A DNA stretch of 64,000 nt from Cyclobacteriaceae bacterium. Its GTDB lineage: Bacteria > Bacteroidota > Bacteroidia > Cytophagales > Cyclobacteriaceae. The stretch lies in NCBI GenBank assembly GCA_028278225.1, contig JANQEU010000071.1, positions 1 to 64,000 of the forward strand, in the 5' to 3' direction. Position 1 is the stretch's first letter, and every line of letters starts with the position of its first letter. The notes below the pieces were generated by a model that searched no databases, had not been told where the DNA came from, and saw only the letters and a list, made by a program, of their open reading frames with translations. Both the position numbers and the translations under genes were made by a program. Below are positions 1 through 7,676 of the stretch, piece by piece.

Positions 1-2
1 CT

Positions 3-3000
3 GGCGCTTTTAAAGATCTCGCCGACAATTCCTTCGCGGGTATCGCCAAACCCGACTGGAGTTACACAACCGAGGTATTTGTAGATGCCGATCCTCCGGC
101 TGTGACCAACCTCAATCCTGCTAACGGTGCAGTTGAAGTCCTCATCACCACGGACCTGGTGCTGACTTTTGATGAGGATGTTCAAATTGCAAGCTCCGGA
201 ACTTTCTCCATGTTTGATGCATCTGATGATTCACAGATCGGGACAGACTGGTTTTTCCCGGCCGGCGCATCAGTCACCGGAAACGAGGTGACCTATGATA
301 TTCCTATCGATCTTCCGGTAAACACGCAGATCTATTTCAATATAGACGGAGGAATCGAGGACCTGGCGGGCAATACCTTTGCCGGGATCACAAACGATAC
401 GGACTGGGTAATTACAACAGAGGATCCAGATCTCACCGCTCCTTCAATTGTTTCTTTAAGCCCGGCTGACGATGCAACGGATGTGTCACTCGATACTGAC
501 CTCGTATTAACGGCTGATGAAACAATTGTTCAGCCTTCTTCCGGAGACATCCTGATCAAAACGGGAACCACTACGGTCAATACCATTCCATTTGATGATC
601 CGTCTGTGGATTTTACCGGTGCCGTAATGACTGTTACCGGTGCACTCTCGGGTTTAGATTATTCCACAGGTTACTGGGTATATGTTCCGAATAATGCAAT
701 AAAAGATGAAGCCGGTAACGGAATGACAGGCACAAATGCCGTGACATGGAACTTCACCACGAAGGAAGCACCTGATGAAACCGCACCATCTGTAACTTCA
801 ATCGATCCAATGGATAATAGCATCGATGTTTTGATCAACCAGGATCTGACGATCACCTTTGACGAAGACATTATGTTGGCGACAGGTGGAGCTACCAAAC
901 AGGTTGTAATAAAGCGGTCAAACAATTCAGTCTTTGAAGTTGTACCTGTTACTTCTGACGACATCTCAGGAAATACCATGACATTGCCACATAGTGATTT
1001 TGAATATGGCCAGGCATATTACATCTATATGGCGGACGGCGTTGTCGCAGACCTTTCAAACAACTGGTTTGCCGGATTTCCGGACAATACAACATGGGAT
1101 TTTGTCACCGAAGAAGAGGAAGATGTGATATCTCCGATGGTGACCTCACTTAGTCCATCTCATGGTGCGACTGATGTCCCGCTGAACGCCGACCTGGTTT
1201 TAACGGCAAATGAAAACATTGGCGGATTTCCCACTACGGGTACGATCCTGATAAAACAGGGAACATCCACTGTTGAGACGATTACCAGCAGTGAAATTAC
1301 TTTCAATGGCAATGAAATGACCATTTCCGGTGCACTTACCGGCCTTGAATTCAATACTACTTACTGGATCGAAATACTGGATGGTGATATTACGGATGAG
1401 GCCGGTAATGGTATGGCCGGCACAGATGAAACTTCATGGAGTTTTACAACGGAAGACAAAACAGCACAAACCATTACCTTCAACGAGCTTTCAGACTTGA
1501 TCTATGGAGATGCTCCCTTCGGACTGGAAGCAACAGCAAGCTCAGGTTTGCCAGTTGTTTTTACGGTGGTATCTGGTCCTGCCACCGTGGAATCCAGTAC
1601 GTTGTCCGTGGAAGGAGCGGGTGAAATCACTGTCCAAGCCTCGCAGGATGGTAACGGATCTTTCCATCCTGCGACACCCGTTCAACGATCTTTTACCGTG
1701 GCCAAAGCAGAACAGGCTATAACATTTGAAAGTATTGATGATCAATCTATTGGCAATTCGTTTGAATTGTTGGCATCAGCTACCTCCGGGCTTCCTGTAA
1801 GTTTTACATTGGACAGTGGACCGGCTTCAGTCATTGACGATGTAATCACACTTACAGGGACCGGAGTGGTGCAAATAACTGCAACCCAGGCGGGTAATGA
1901 AAATTATCTTCCGGCTGAGAATGTGACGCAGACCTTCGAGGTGCTGAAGAAGGGTCAAAGTATGACTTTTGAGGAAATCGATCCCGTCAGCATTGATATC
2001 GGTGAATTCGATCTGACTGCATCCGCTACTTCCGGGCTGCAAGTCTCATTCACCACTTCCGATGAATCGATAGCGACCATCACTAATAATACCTTAACAA
2101 TCCTGAAAGCTGGTTCGGTGATCATCACTGCCTTGCAGCCGGGTAATGAGGAGTACAGCGCCGCAGAGGATGTAAGCAGGGAATTGATGATCCATAAACT
2201 CGGCCAGACCATAACTTTTGAACCGTTTGAAAACGCAAAAATCGGGGATCCTGACATTCAACTGGGTGCGTTTAGTGATTCAGGATTGGAGATCACTTAT
2301 TCGAGTTCAGATGCATCTGTAGCTTTGATCGCAGGATCGATACTCAAGATTGTCGGACCGGGAACCGTAGAGATAACTACCTCACAGCCAGGGAATGACC
2401 TTTATGAAGCTGCCGCCGACGTAGTTCAAACGTTCATCGTAAGCAAACTGGATCAGGTGATTAGTTTTGAACCGTTTGATGAAGCGGTGTTTGGTGATGC
2501 CGATTTTGAGATAACGGTTTCCACCAGCTCCGGATTGGAAGTATCTTTTTCCAGTTCGAACGAGGAAGTCGCCACTATATCAGGAAATACTATTTCCATT
2601 GTAGGTACGGGTACCGCTTTGATCACCGCCTCACAATCGGGTAATGACACATACAATCCAGCGGAAGATGTGGCTCATGAACTGGTTGTCAGTAAAAGAA
2701 ATCAGTTCATCACTTTTGAATTGCCGGAATCAGTTCAGATTGACCAGGAGGACTTTGAATTGACAGGCTCAAGTGATTCCGGCTTGGAATTAGCCTATAG
2801 CAGTTCTGATCATTCGGTGGCCACCATTTCCGGCAATGTGGTCTCTATTATTGGATCCGGGGTTACAATTATCACAGCATCACAAACAGGAAACGACAAT
2901 TTCAATCCTGCTGATGAGGTTTCCCACGAATTCACCGTTACCAAATTGGATCAGGCGATCATTTTCGGTGCATTGGAACCGGTTGAAGTGGGAGATGCGA

Positions 3001-3458
3001 ATTTCGAACTGGCGGGTACTGCTACATCTGGCCTGGACATCTTTTACACAAGCTCAGATGAATCCGTGGCGGTAATAAATGGAAGTACAGTAACGGTCGT
3101 AGGTACAGGAGTCACGGTAATTACAGCATCCCAACCTGGAAATGAGACCTATAATGCTGCAGCTGAAGTCAGTCAGGAACTTATAGTAGACGGTACTTCG
3201 GAACCACTCGGTATAATTGATGCCTTAGAACTAAATACTTATCCCAATCCTGCCACTGATCATATCGTTATCGATGCCGGAGAAGCAGGATATCTCAGTA
3301 TTTCAAATTTGAAAGGACAATTGCTGCATCGATCTCAAATGAAGAGCAAAAGTTTAAAAATTGATGTGACCGGATGGTCCCCCGGGATCTATGTAGTAAA
3401 ATGGTCTGCTGTATCAGGTAAATCCAGGGTTTTGAGAAAGATTATGATTTCGAATTGA
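3..3458 (+). CDS. Large Ig-like repeat surface protein with T9SS sorting tail (5' partial)
   Basis: The reading frame is open at the left edge, so the N-terminus and signal peptide lie outside the window. What is visible, about 1150 residues, is built of repeats. Four complete SbsA/Big_5-like Ig domains of about 110 residues come first; each starts with a P-x-V-x-S-L-x-P-A motif, followed by D-L-V-L-T, and ends near D-E-A-G-N and a W-x-F-T-T strand (roughly bases 90-1460). Seven domains of about 82 residues follow (bases 1462-3190), each with Q-x-I-T-F, A-T-S-G-L, S-S-D-x-S-V-A and I-T-A-S-Q-x-G-N-x-x-Y. The last 75 residues contain Y-P-N-P-A and a K-I-M-I end, which is the type A sorting domain of type IX secretion. 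It is therefore probably secreted and anchored outside. No catalytic domain is visible; adhesin or matrix roles are guesses. A strong terminator follows. Confidence 0.9.
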   Translation, partial: GAFKDLADNSFAGIAKPDWSYTTEVFVDADPPAVTNLNPANGAVEVLITTDLVLTFDEDVQIASSGTFSMFDASDDSQIGTDWFFPAGASVTGNEVTYDIPIDLPVNTQIYFNIDGGIEDLAGNTFAGITNDTDWVITTEDPDLTAPSIVSLSPADDATDVSLDTDLVLTADETIVQPSSGDILIKTGTTTVNTIPFDDPSVDFTGAVMTVTGALSGLDYSTGYWVYVPNNAIKDEAGNGMTGTNAVTWNFTTKEAPDETAPSVTSIDPMDNSIDVLINQDLTITFDEDIMLATGGATKQVVIKRSNNSVFEVVPVTSDDISGNTMTLPHSDFEYGQAYYIYMADGVVADLSNNWFAGFPDNTTWDFVTEEEEDVISPMVTSLSPSHGATDVPLNADLVLTANENIGGFPTTGTILIKQGTSTVETITSSEITFNGNEMTISGALTGLEFNTTYWIEILDGDITDEAGNGMAGTDETSWSFTTEDKTAQTITFNELSDLIYGDAPFGLEATASSGLPVVFTVVSGPATVESSTLSVEGAGEITVQASQDGNGSFHPATPVQRSFTVAKAEQAITFESIDDQSIGNSFELLASATSGLPVSFTLDSGPASVIDDVITLTGTGVVQITATQAGNENYLPAENVTQTFEVLKKGQSMTFEEIDPVSIDIGEFDLTASATSGLQVSFTTSDESIATITNNTLTILKAGSVIITALQPGNEEYSAAEDVSRELMIHKLGQTITFEPFENAKIGDPDIQLGAFSDSGLEITYSSSDASVALIAGSILKIVGPGTVEITTSQPGNDLYEAAADVVQTFIVSKLDQVISFEPFDEAVFGDADFEITVSTSSGLEVSFSSSNEEVATISGNTISIVGTGTALITASQSGNDTYNPAEDVAHELVVSKRNQFITFELPESVQIDQEDFELTGSSDSGLELAYSSSDHSVATISGNVVSIIGSGVTIITASQTGNDNFNPADEVSHEFTVTKLDQAIIFGALEPVEVGDANFELAGTATSGLDIFYTSSDESVAVINGSTVTVVGTGVTVITASQPGNETYNAAAEVSQELIVDGTSEPLGIIDALELNTYPNPATDHIVIDAGEAGYLSISNLKGQLLHRSQMKSKSLKIDVTGWSPGIYVVKWSAVSGKSRVLRKIMISN

Positions 3459-3482
3459 CCCAATTTCATCACAACAACTAAG

Positions 3483-3506
3483 AGCCGGATTTTTCCGGCT
3501 TTTTTT
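3483..3506 (+). terminator. Rho-independent terminator after the T9SS protein
   Basis: AGCCGGA (3483-3489), a TTTT loop and TCCGGCT (3494-3500) form a perfect 7-bp stem that runs into a T tract. It starts 25 bp after the stop codon of the repeat protein. Confidence 0.9.
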
Positions 3507-3671
3507 ATTTTCCGAAAAAGACCACTCCTTTTATCTATTGTGTTCTAAATTAACCTCTATCGGAAAATGGTGTTAAAAAGCTGTCATATCTGGTGAAATA
3601 AGATATCTTTTCAATTGTTTAACTGCTCAATGGTAAATCTCCTCAGCTTCTATATGAATAGATTTCACCCA

Positions 3672-3769
3672 GGTCGCACAGACCGGGTCGCGCAGACCGG
3701 GTCACACAGACTGGGTCACACAGACCGGGTCGCGCAGACTGGGTCGCACAGACCGGGTCACGCAGACAG
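3672..3769 (+). repeat. 14-bp tandem repeat array, 7 units
   Basis: Seven consecutive units of 14 bp follow the consensus GGTCRCRCAGACYG without spacers. The only variation is at a few purine/pyrimidine positions. Adjacent units create the interrupted palindrome GACC-S-GGTC across each junction. The array lies in the 374-bp gap between the T9SS gene and the RibD-like gene, ending 63 bp before the latter's start. The same unit, inverted, forms a second array at 29030-29096. A short open frame runs through the array but only encodes the repeat and is not a gene. Confidence 0.95.
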
Positions 3770-3832
3770 CTTTTTCGAAATTTTCAATCAGGGAATTCAT
3801 ATTCCTTCTCCCGAATCAGGTTAAATTGAAGT

Positions 3833-4348
3833 ATGCGAAAAGTTATCCTTTTTATCACCTCAAGTATCGATGGATATATCGCCAGGGAAAATGGTGATGT
3901 GGACTGGTTATTTACCGATCAGGACTATGGTTATAAAGATTTTACTGAAACCATAGACACTGTGCTCATGGGTGGAGCAACGTACAGGCAGGTACTGGGT
4001 TTTGGAGGGGAGTGGCCCTATCAAACAAAAAACAGCTATGTATTTACCCATGACGCTTCCCTTCGAAGCAACGAAGAAGTGACCTTCATTCATCACGATG
4101 TTCCGGAGTTTGTAAAGGGATTGAAGGAAAAAGAGGGAAAGAATATCTGGCTGATTGGTGGAAGTCAGATAAACACAGTACTCCTGAATGAGGATTTGAT
4201 TGATGAGATCCAGCTATTCATTCATCCTGTAATCCTTGGTGAAGGAATCCCGTTATTTACCGGATCTTCCATAGAAACGTGGTTTACAATTAATGGGATT
4301 GAGGAATTTGATACGGGATTGATGAAACTGGTTTATCAAAAAAAATAG
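3833..4348 (+). CDS. Dihydrofolate reductase family protein (RibD C-terminal-like)
   Basis: This 171-residue protein has the single-domain layout of the RibD_C/DHFR-like family (YwjB/YyaP type). It begins R-K-V-I-L-F-I-T-S-S-I-D-G-Y-I-A, has V-L-M-G-G-A-T-Y after about 45 residues, and the cofactor-binding W-L-I-G-G-S-Q near residue 105. The final H-P-V-I-L-G-E-G-I-P-L-F motif is typical of the family. Members bind NADPH; the substrate of this stand-alone group is generally unknown, so a role in folate or riboflavin synthesis should not be assumed. It is flanked by the 14-bp repeat array upstream and by a convergent ArsR gene downstream, so it is probably monocistronic. Confidence 0.85.
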   Translation: MRKVILFITSSIDGYIARENGDVDWLFTDQDYGYKDFTETIDTVLMGGATYRQVLGFGGEWPYQTKNSYVFTHDASLRSNEEVTFIHHDVPEFVKGLKEKEGKNIWLIGGSQINTVLLNEDLIDEIQLFIHPVILGEGIPLFTGSSIETWFTINGIEEFDTGLMKLVYQKK

Positions 4349-4365
4349 GGACCTGGTTGTTATAA

Positions 4366-4659
4366 CTACACCGGAATATGTTCACAATTCTCAATGCAGT
4401 GAATTACTCCGGTCACCTCCTTGATCCTCAGATGATAGAATATATTTTTCCCATCCCTCCTGCTCCCTAAAATGTTTTTCAATTTCATGTTTTGAAGATG
4501 ATGGGAGGTCAGGGATTGTTCGGAACCAAGCTTTTCACAGATCTCATTTACTGACAATTCCTCATTCTTGCTAAGCAAATCAACAATACCGATTCTAAGT
4601 GGATGCGCAATTGTCTTAAGTACAAATGCTACGGATTCGAGTTTTTGATTATCTATCAT
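4366..4659 (-). CDS. ArsR-family winged-helix regulator
   Basis: A small HTH protein of 97 residues if translation starts at the Met encoded at 4659. An in-frame start 20 codons upstream (4719) exists, but those codons are AT-rich and overlap promoter-like sequence, so the shorter form is preferred. A-H-P-L-R-I-G-I-V-D-L-L, then L-S-V-N-E-I-C-E-K-L, then S-L-T-S-H-H-L-Q-N-M-K match the ArsR fold with its recognition helix. The last residues contain C-I-E-N-C-E-H, which could be a metal or redox site, but the usual alpha-3 C-x-C metal motif is absent. It is transcribed divergently from the YciI-like lipoprotein gene, which is a candidate target. Confidence 0.8.
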   Translation of the reverse strand: MIDNQKLESVAFVLKTIAHPLRIGIVDLLSKNEELSVNEICEKLGSEQSLTSHHLQNMKLKNILGSRRDGKNIFYHLRIKEVTGVIHCIENCEHIPV

Positions 4660-4701
4660 GCAAATAGCTTCAACGGCCAATTGTGGTAAAGATAGTTGAA
4701 T

Positions 4702-4721
4702 ATATGAATATAGGATCATAT
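4702..4721. promoter_or_regulatory. Possible ArsR operator (inverted repeat)
   Basis: ATATGA (4702-4707) and TCATAT (4716-4721) form an inverted repeat with an 8-nt spacer in the divergent region between the ArsR gene and the lipoprotein gene. ArsR proteins often bind AT-rich inverted repeats of this kind. The sequence is AT-rich, so chance symmetry is possible. Confidence 0.35.
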
Positions 4722-4818
4722 TTAATATGTGATAAATATCAGTTTACATAAATATGGTTTTCCCTCTCCGTTTTGTTGCTTAAATTCAATACCTGAAAAA
4801 GGATAAACCCATATAGCT

Positions 4819-5298
4819 ATGAAAAATTCAATTCCGGCTGTTGTACTGTTCATTTTCATCATTTCGTGTGATCCGAAAGTCACCGTAGCGATCAATGATA
4901 ATGGCAACGAAATAGTATACGATTCCACTCTGGCAAGAGAGTTGCGTGCTGATGATTATGGCATGCGAAAGTATGTTATGGCTTTTCTGAGAGAAGGCCC
5001 AAACCGGGATCAGGATTCAGCGACGGCTGCCAGTATTCAAAGGGCTCATCTGGACAACATCATTCGAATGGCCGATGAAGGTAAACTGGTTTTGGCAGGA
5101 CCATACCTGGACAATTTTGAAATAAAGGGGATCTATCTTTTTGCTGTGGAAACTATCGCTGAAGCTGAAGAGCTAACGAGATCCGACCCGGCCATCCAGG
5201 CCGGGCGACTGATCATGGAGCTGCACCCCTGGTATGGATCGGCAGCGGTAATGCAGGTCAACGAACTCCACAAACAGATCAGTAAAAAAGAGATATAA
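4819..5298 (+). CDS. YciI-like domain lipoprotein
   Basis: The 159-residue product starts with a lipoprotein signal: a short hydrophobic stretch followed by F-I-I-S-C, giving a lipidated Cys at about residue 17. The mature part has the YciI/YCII fold pattern: Y-V-M-A-F-L-R-E-G-P-N near residue 52, then H-L-D-N-I-I-R-M-A-D-E-G-K-L-V-L-A-G-P, and a final stretch A-E-E-L-T-R-S-D-P-A-I-Q-A-G-R-L followed by H-P-W. The H-L-D and D-P motifs are conserved in YciI proteins, which have no firmly known general function. An exported YciI protein is somewhat unusual, since most are cytoplasmic. It is divergent from the ArsR gene. Confidence 0.75.
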   Translation: MKNSIPAVVLFIFIISCDPKVTVAINDNGNEIVYDSTLARELRADDYGMRKYVMAFLREGPNRDQDSATAASIQRAHLDNIIRMADEGKLVLAGPYLDNFEIKGIYLFAVETIAEAEELTRSDPAIQAGRLIMELHPWYGSAAVMQVNELHKQISKKEI

Positions 5299-5424
5299 TG
5301 ACGAAATGTCCTCAAGACGGACAAAGCCAACCTGAAATGGATATTCCGGAAAAATCATCCATTCTGCTGGTTTCTTCGTAAATGAACATTCAATGTGACC
5401 ATTGAAAACAGACAATAAATACAC

Positions 5425-6402
5425 ATGAAAAAGGACAGAAGGCAATTTATGCAAATGAGTGCACTGGGAAGTCTGGGGGTACTCGCAACAGGCTGTAGTG
5501 TGGATCCATCTGCCGGTAAGGAAACTCCCCCTTCCCTGGCAACAACGGACAAAATCAGAAATAATCCAATCGGGGTGTCAACTTACTCATTTTGGCAATT
5601 TAACGGCCCGAAAGAAGAATCATCCATTCAGAGTTGCATAGACAGGGCTGCCGCAATGGGTTTTGACGGAATTGAGATACTCCATGTCCAGATGACGTCG
5701 GAAGAGAATAATTATCTGCAAAACCTTAAACGCAGAGCCCTTGAAGCCGGGCTGGACATTTACGGTTTTTCCACCCACCAGGGTTTTCTCAATCCCGATG
5801 AGAATTACAGAAAAGAAAACATACAAAAAACCATTGATCAGATTGAAATTGCCTACAGACTTGGGATTCCTACCATGAGGATCAACACGGGTCGCTGGGG
5901 TACCAGCGAGTCCTTCGATGTGCTTATGGCTAATCGTGGGATAGAACCTGCCATAGAGGGATACGACGATGAAGATGGTTTTGAATGGGTGATTGACTCG
6001 ATCGGCCAATGCCTTGGTAAGGCCGCAGAATGTGGTGTTGTTTTAGGTTTGGAAAACCACTGGGGACTGGGTCGGACAGCGCAGGGTGTCAAGCGGATCG
6101 TGGATGCCATCGACTCGCCCTGGCTCCAGGTGACATTGGATACGGGAAATTTTCTGGAAAATCCTTACGATCAGCTCGAAATGCTGGCGCCGCAAACCTG
6201 CCTGATGCAAACAAAAACTTATTATGGCGAAGGTAAATGGTACACACTTGATCTGGATTATCCGCGAATCGGAAAGATCATGAGAGATGCCGGCTACAAA
6301 GGATATATTTCACTTGAATTTGAAGGGCAGGAAGATCCCAATACCGCCATACCCAAAAGCCTGGAGGTGATGAAAGACTCGTTTTATTATGAGCTTGGAT
6401 GA
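5425..6402 (+). CDS. Sugar phosphate isomerase/epimerase, exported TIM barrel
   Basis: A 325-residue protein of the xylose-isomerase-like TIM barrel family (AP_endonuc_2). The N-terminus combines a twin-arginine motif, D-R-R-Q-F-M, with a hydrophobic segment and a lipobox L-A-T-G-C near residue 24, so it is probably a Tat-exported lipoprotein. The barrel shows I-G-V-S-T-Y-S-F-W, A-A-M-G-F-D-G-I-E-I-L, a central L-G-L-E-N-H-W-G with the metal-ligand Glu, L-D-T-G-N-F, and Y-I-S-L-E-F-E-G near the end. Such enzymes isomerise or epimerise sugars or cyclitols; the substrate cannot be told from the sequence. Neighbouring genes give no pathway. Confidence 0.85.
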   Translation: MKKDRRQFMQMSALGSLGVLATGCSVDPSAGKETPPSLATTDKIRNNPIGVSTYSFWQFNGPKEESSIQSCIDRAAAMGFDGIEILHVQMTSEENNYLQNLKRRALEAGLDIYGFSTHQGFLNPDENYRKENIQKTIDQIEIAYRLGIPTMRINTGRWGTSESFDVLMANRGIEPAIEGYDDEDGFEWVIDSIGQCLGKAAECGVVLGLENHWGLGRTAQGVKRIVDAIDSPWLQVTLDTGNFLENPYDQLEMLAPQTCLMQTKTYYGEGKWYTLDLDYPRIGKIMRDAGYKGYISLEFEGQEDPNTAIPKSLEVMKDSFYYELG

Positions 6403-6453
6403 GCCTCAAAGGGCAAACGGTGAATTCCTCTTTTTTAGTAATTATAAAGATTC

Positions 6454-6990
6454 GTGAAAGGGGAAGTTCCAACAATTACCACAGATAGATATTTACTTCG
6501 GCGGATAACCCCGGATGATCAGGAAAATATTTTCAGAGGTCTTTCCGATCCAGATGTTGTCCGGTTCTACGGCATTAGTTTTGAAAATTCTGAATCTGCT
6601 TCCGAACAAATGTCATGGTATGCAGACCTTGAACGGAGCGGAACCGGCATCTGGTGGTCAATTTGCGATAAAGAAGATATGACTTTTCTTGGCGCTGCCG
6701 GATTAAACGATATTTCCAGAACTCACCGGAAAGGAGAAATAGGATTTTGGTTATTTCCGGAAAACTGGGGAAAAGGGATAATGAAAGAGGTAATCCCGGA
6801 AATATGCGATTATGGTTTTAAGACCATTGGATTGCACAGAATTGAAGGTTTCGTCGAATCTGAGAATATCAACTGTAAGAGGGCCTTTGAAAAAGTGAAC
6901 TTTACCTACGAAGGAACAATGAAAGAATGTGAATTAAAAAATGGAAAATTCATTAGCATTGACATCTATTCCCTGCTGAGCTCAAAATAA
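6454..6990 (+). CDS. GNAT family N-acetyltransferase (RimJ/RimL-like)
   Basis: A GTG at 6454 is the first suitable start and gives 178 residues, beginning T-I-T-T-D-R-Y-L-L-R-R-I-T-P-D-D, the usual opening of RimJ/RimL-type acetyltransferases. Further family marks are the central G-E-I-G-F-W-L-F-P-E-N-W-G-K-G-I-M-K-E-V (acetyl-CoA binding) and L-H-R-I-E-G-F-V-E-S-E-N-I-N-C-K-R-A-F-E-K near residue 130. These enzymes transfer acetyl from acetyl-CoA to a protein N-terminus or small amine; the target here is unknown. The gene stands alone. Confidence 0.85.
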   Translation: MKGEVPTITTDRYLLRRITPDDQENIFRGLSDPDVVRFYGISFENSESASEQMSWYADLERSGTGIWWSICDKEDMTFLGAAGLNDISRTHRKGEIGFWLFPENWGKGIMKEVIPEICDYGFKTIGLHRIEGFVESENINCKRAFEKVNFTYEGTMKECELKNGKFISIDIYSLLSSK

Positions 6991-7025
6991 AAAATCAAAT
7001 TGAAATAAAACTTTTTTCTGACCTA

Positions 7026-7056
7026 TTGCGTAATTAAGATTAACATATTACATTTG
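7026..7056 (+). promoter_or_regulatory. Bacteroidota-type promoter of the TetR gene
   Basis: TTG at 7026-7028 and TACATTTG at 7049-7056 match the -33 TTG and -7 TAnnTTTG elements of Bacteroidota sigma-A promoters, with 20 nt between them. The -7 box is a perfect match. Its last two bases overlap the proposed TetR operator, as expected for autorepression. Confidence 0.75.
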
Positions 7057-7070
7057 TAAGTGATTACTCA
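7055..7070 (-). promoter_or_regulatory. Proposed TetR operator, copy 1
   Basis: Read on the minus strand, this 16-mer is TGAGTAATCACTTACA. It matches the 16-mer at 7624-7639 at 13 of 16 positions. It contains the inverted repeat AGTGA/TCACT on its edge and overlaps the -7 box of the regulator's own promoter. Confidence 0.65.
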
Positions 7071-7078
7071 CTTTTGTG

Positions 7079-7606
7079 ATGACCGAGAAACAGGAGAAAA
7101 TATTAAACGCTGCACTTGAACTTTTTGCCGAAGAAGGATTCAGAAACACTTCTACCAGTAAAGTAGCAAAAAGAGCAGGTGTTTCGGAAGGCTTGATCTT
7201 CAGGCATTTCGAGAACAAGGATGGACTTTTGGAAGCCATTGTTCGTGAGGGAGAAGAGCGTGCCAAGCACCTTTTCGCAGATATTGTCCTGGAGACGGAC
7301 CCCAAAGAGGTGCTGCGAAAAACCTTTAACATGGGTGAAAAGTTGAATAAAAGCCCTGAAACAGCCAATTTCTGGAAACTTCAATACAAGATCAAGTGGG
7401 AGTTGGAAGATTACATGGGACATAAGCTGGAGCCACTTGAAAGGGCTTTGGAAAGTGCTTTCTCGAAATTGAATTACCCTAATCCTGAATTAGAGGCCAG
7501 GTTCGTGCTTACTACCATGGATGGGTTTGCGACACGGTTTTACCTGGATAAGGGATTTGACCTGGAATCCGGAATGGAATTTTTAAGAAGCAAATACGGA
7601 CTATAA
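7079..7606 (+). CDS. TetR/AcrR-family repressor
   Basis: The product is about 175 residues. ATG at 7079 is chosen over the GTG one codon earlier. The N-terminal HTH is clear: K-I-L-N-A-A-L-E-L-F-A-E-E-G-F, T-S-T-S-K-V-A-K-R-A-G-V-S-E-G-L-I-F-R-H-F, typical of TetR proteins. The C-terminal ligand domain ends at G-F-D-L-E-S-G-M-E-F-L. The gene has a consensus promoter overlapped by one 16-bp operator-like site, and a second copy of the site lies in the 70 bp between it and the aldehyde dehydrogenase gene. It therefore probably represses itself and the downstream oxidoreductase genes, released by an aldehyde, acyl or lipophilic ligand (inference). Confidence 0.9.
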   Translation: MTEKQEKILNAALELFAEEGFRNTSTSKVAKRAGVSEGLIFRHFENKDGLLEAIVREGEERAKHLFADIVLETDPKEVLRKTFNMGEKLNKSPETANFWKLQYKIKWELEDYMGHKLEPLERALESAFSKLNYPNPELEARFVLTTMDGFATRFYLDKGFDLESGMEFLRSKYGL

Positions 7607-7623
7607 AAAATTTAATTAGATGT

Positions 7624-7639
7624 TGAGTAAGTACTCACA
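7624..7639 (+). promoter_or_regulatory. Proposed TetR operator, copy 2
   Basis: TGAGTAAGTACTCACA contains the near-palindrome GAGTA-AG-TACTC and matches the copy in the TetR promoter at 13 of 16 positions. It lies 38 bp before the aldehyde dehydrogenase start codon, in the only gap of the putative operon that separates it from its regulator. Confidence 0.65.
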
Positions 7640-7676
7640 TATTTTCAAAGAAAATGTCAACTGAAAACTTAAAATC

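Noticed and set aside
3672-3769. Possible CRISPR array
   Set aside because: Units are 14 bp, contiguous, with no unique spacers and no cas genes nearby.
3615-3824. A 69-codon frame through the 14-bp array
   Set aside because: The sequence is only the translated repeat, with no plausible domain, and the same holds for the short frames at 28979-29225.
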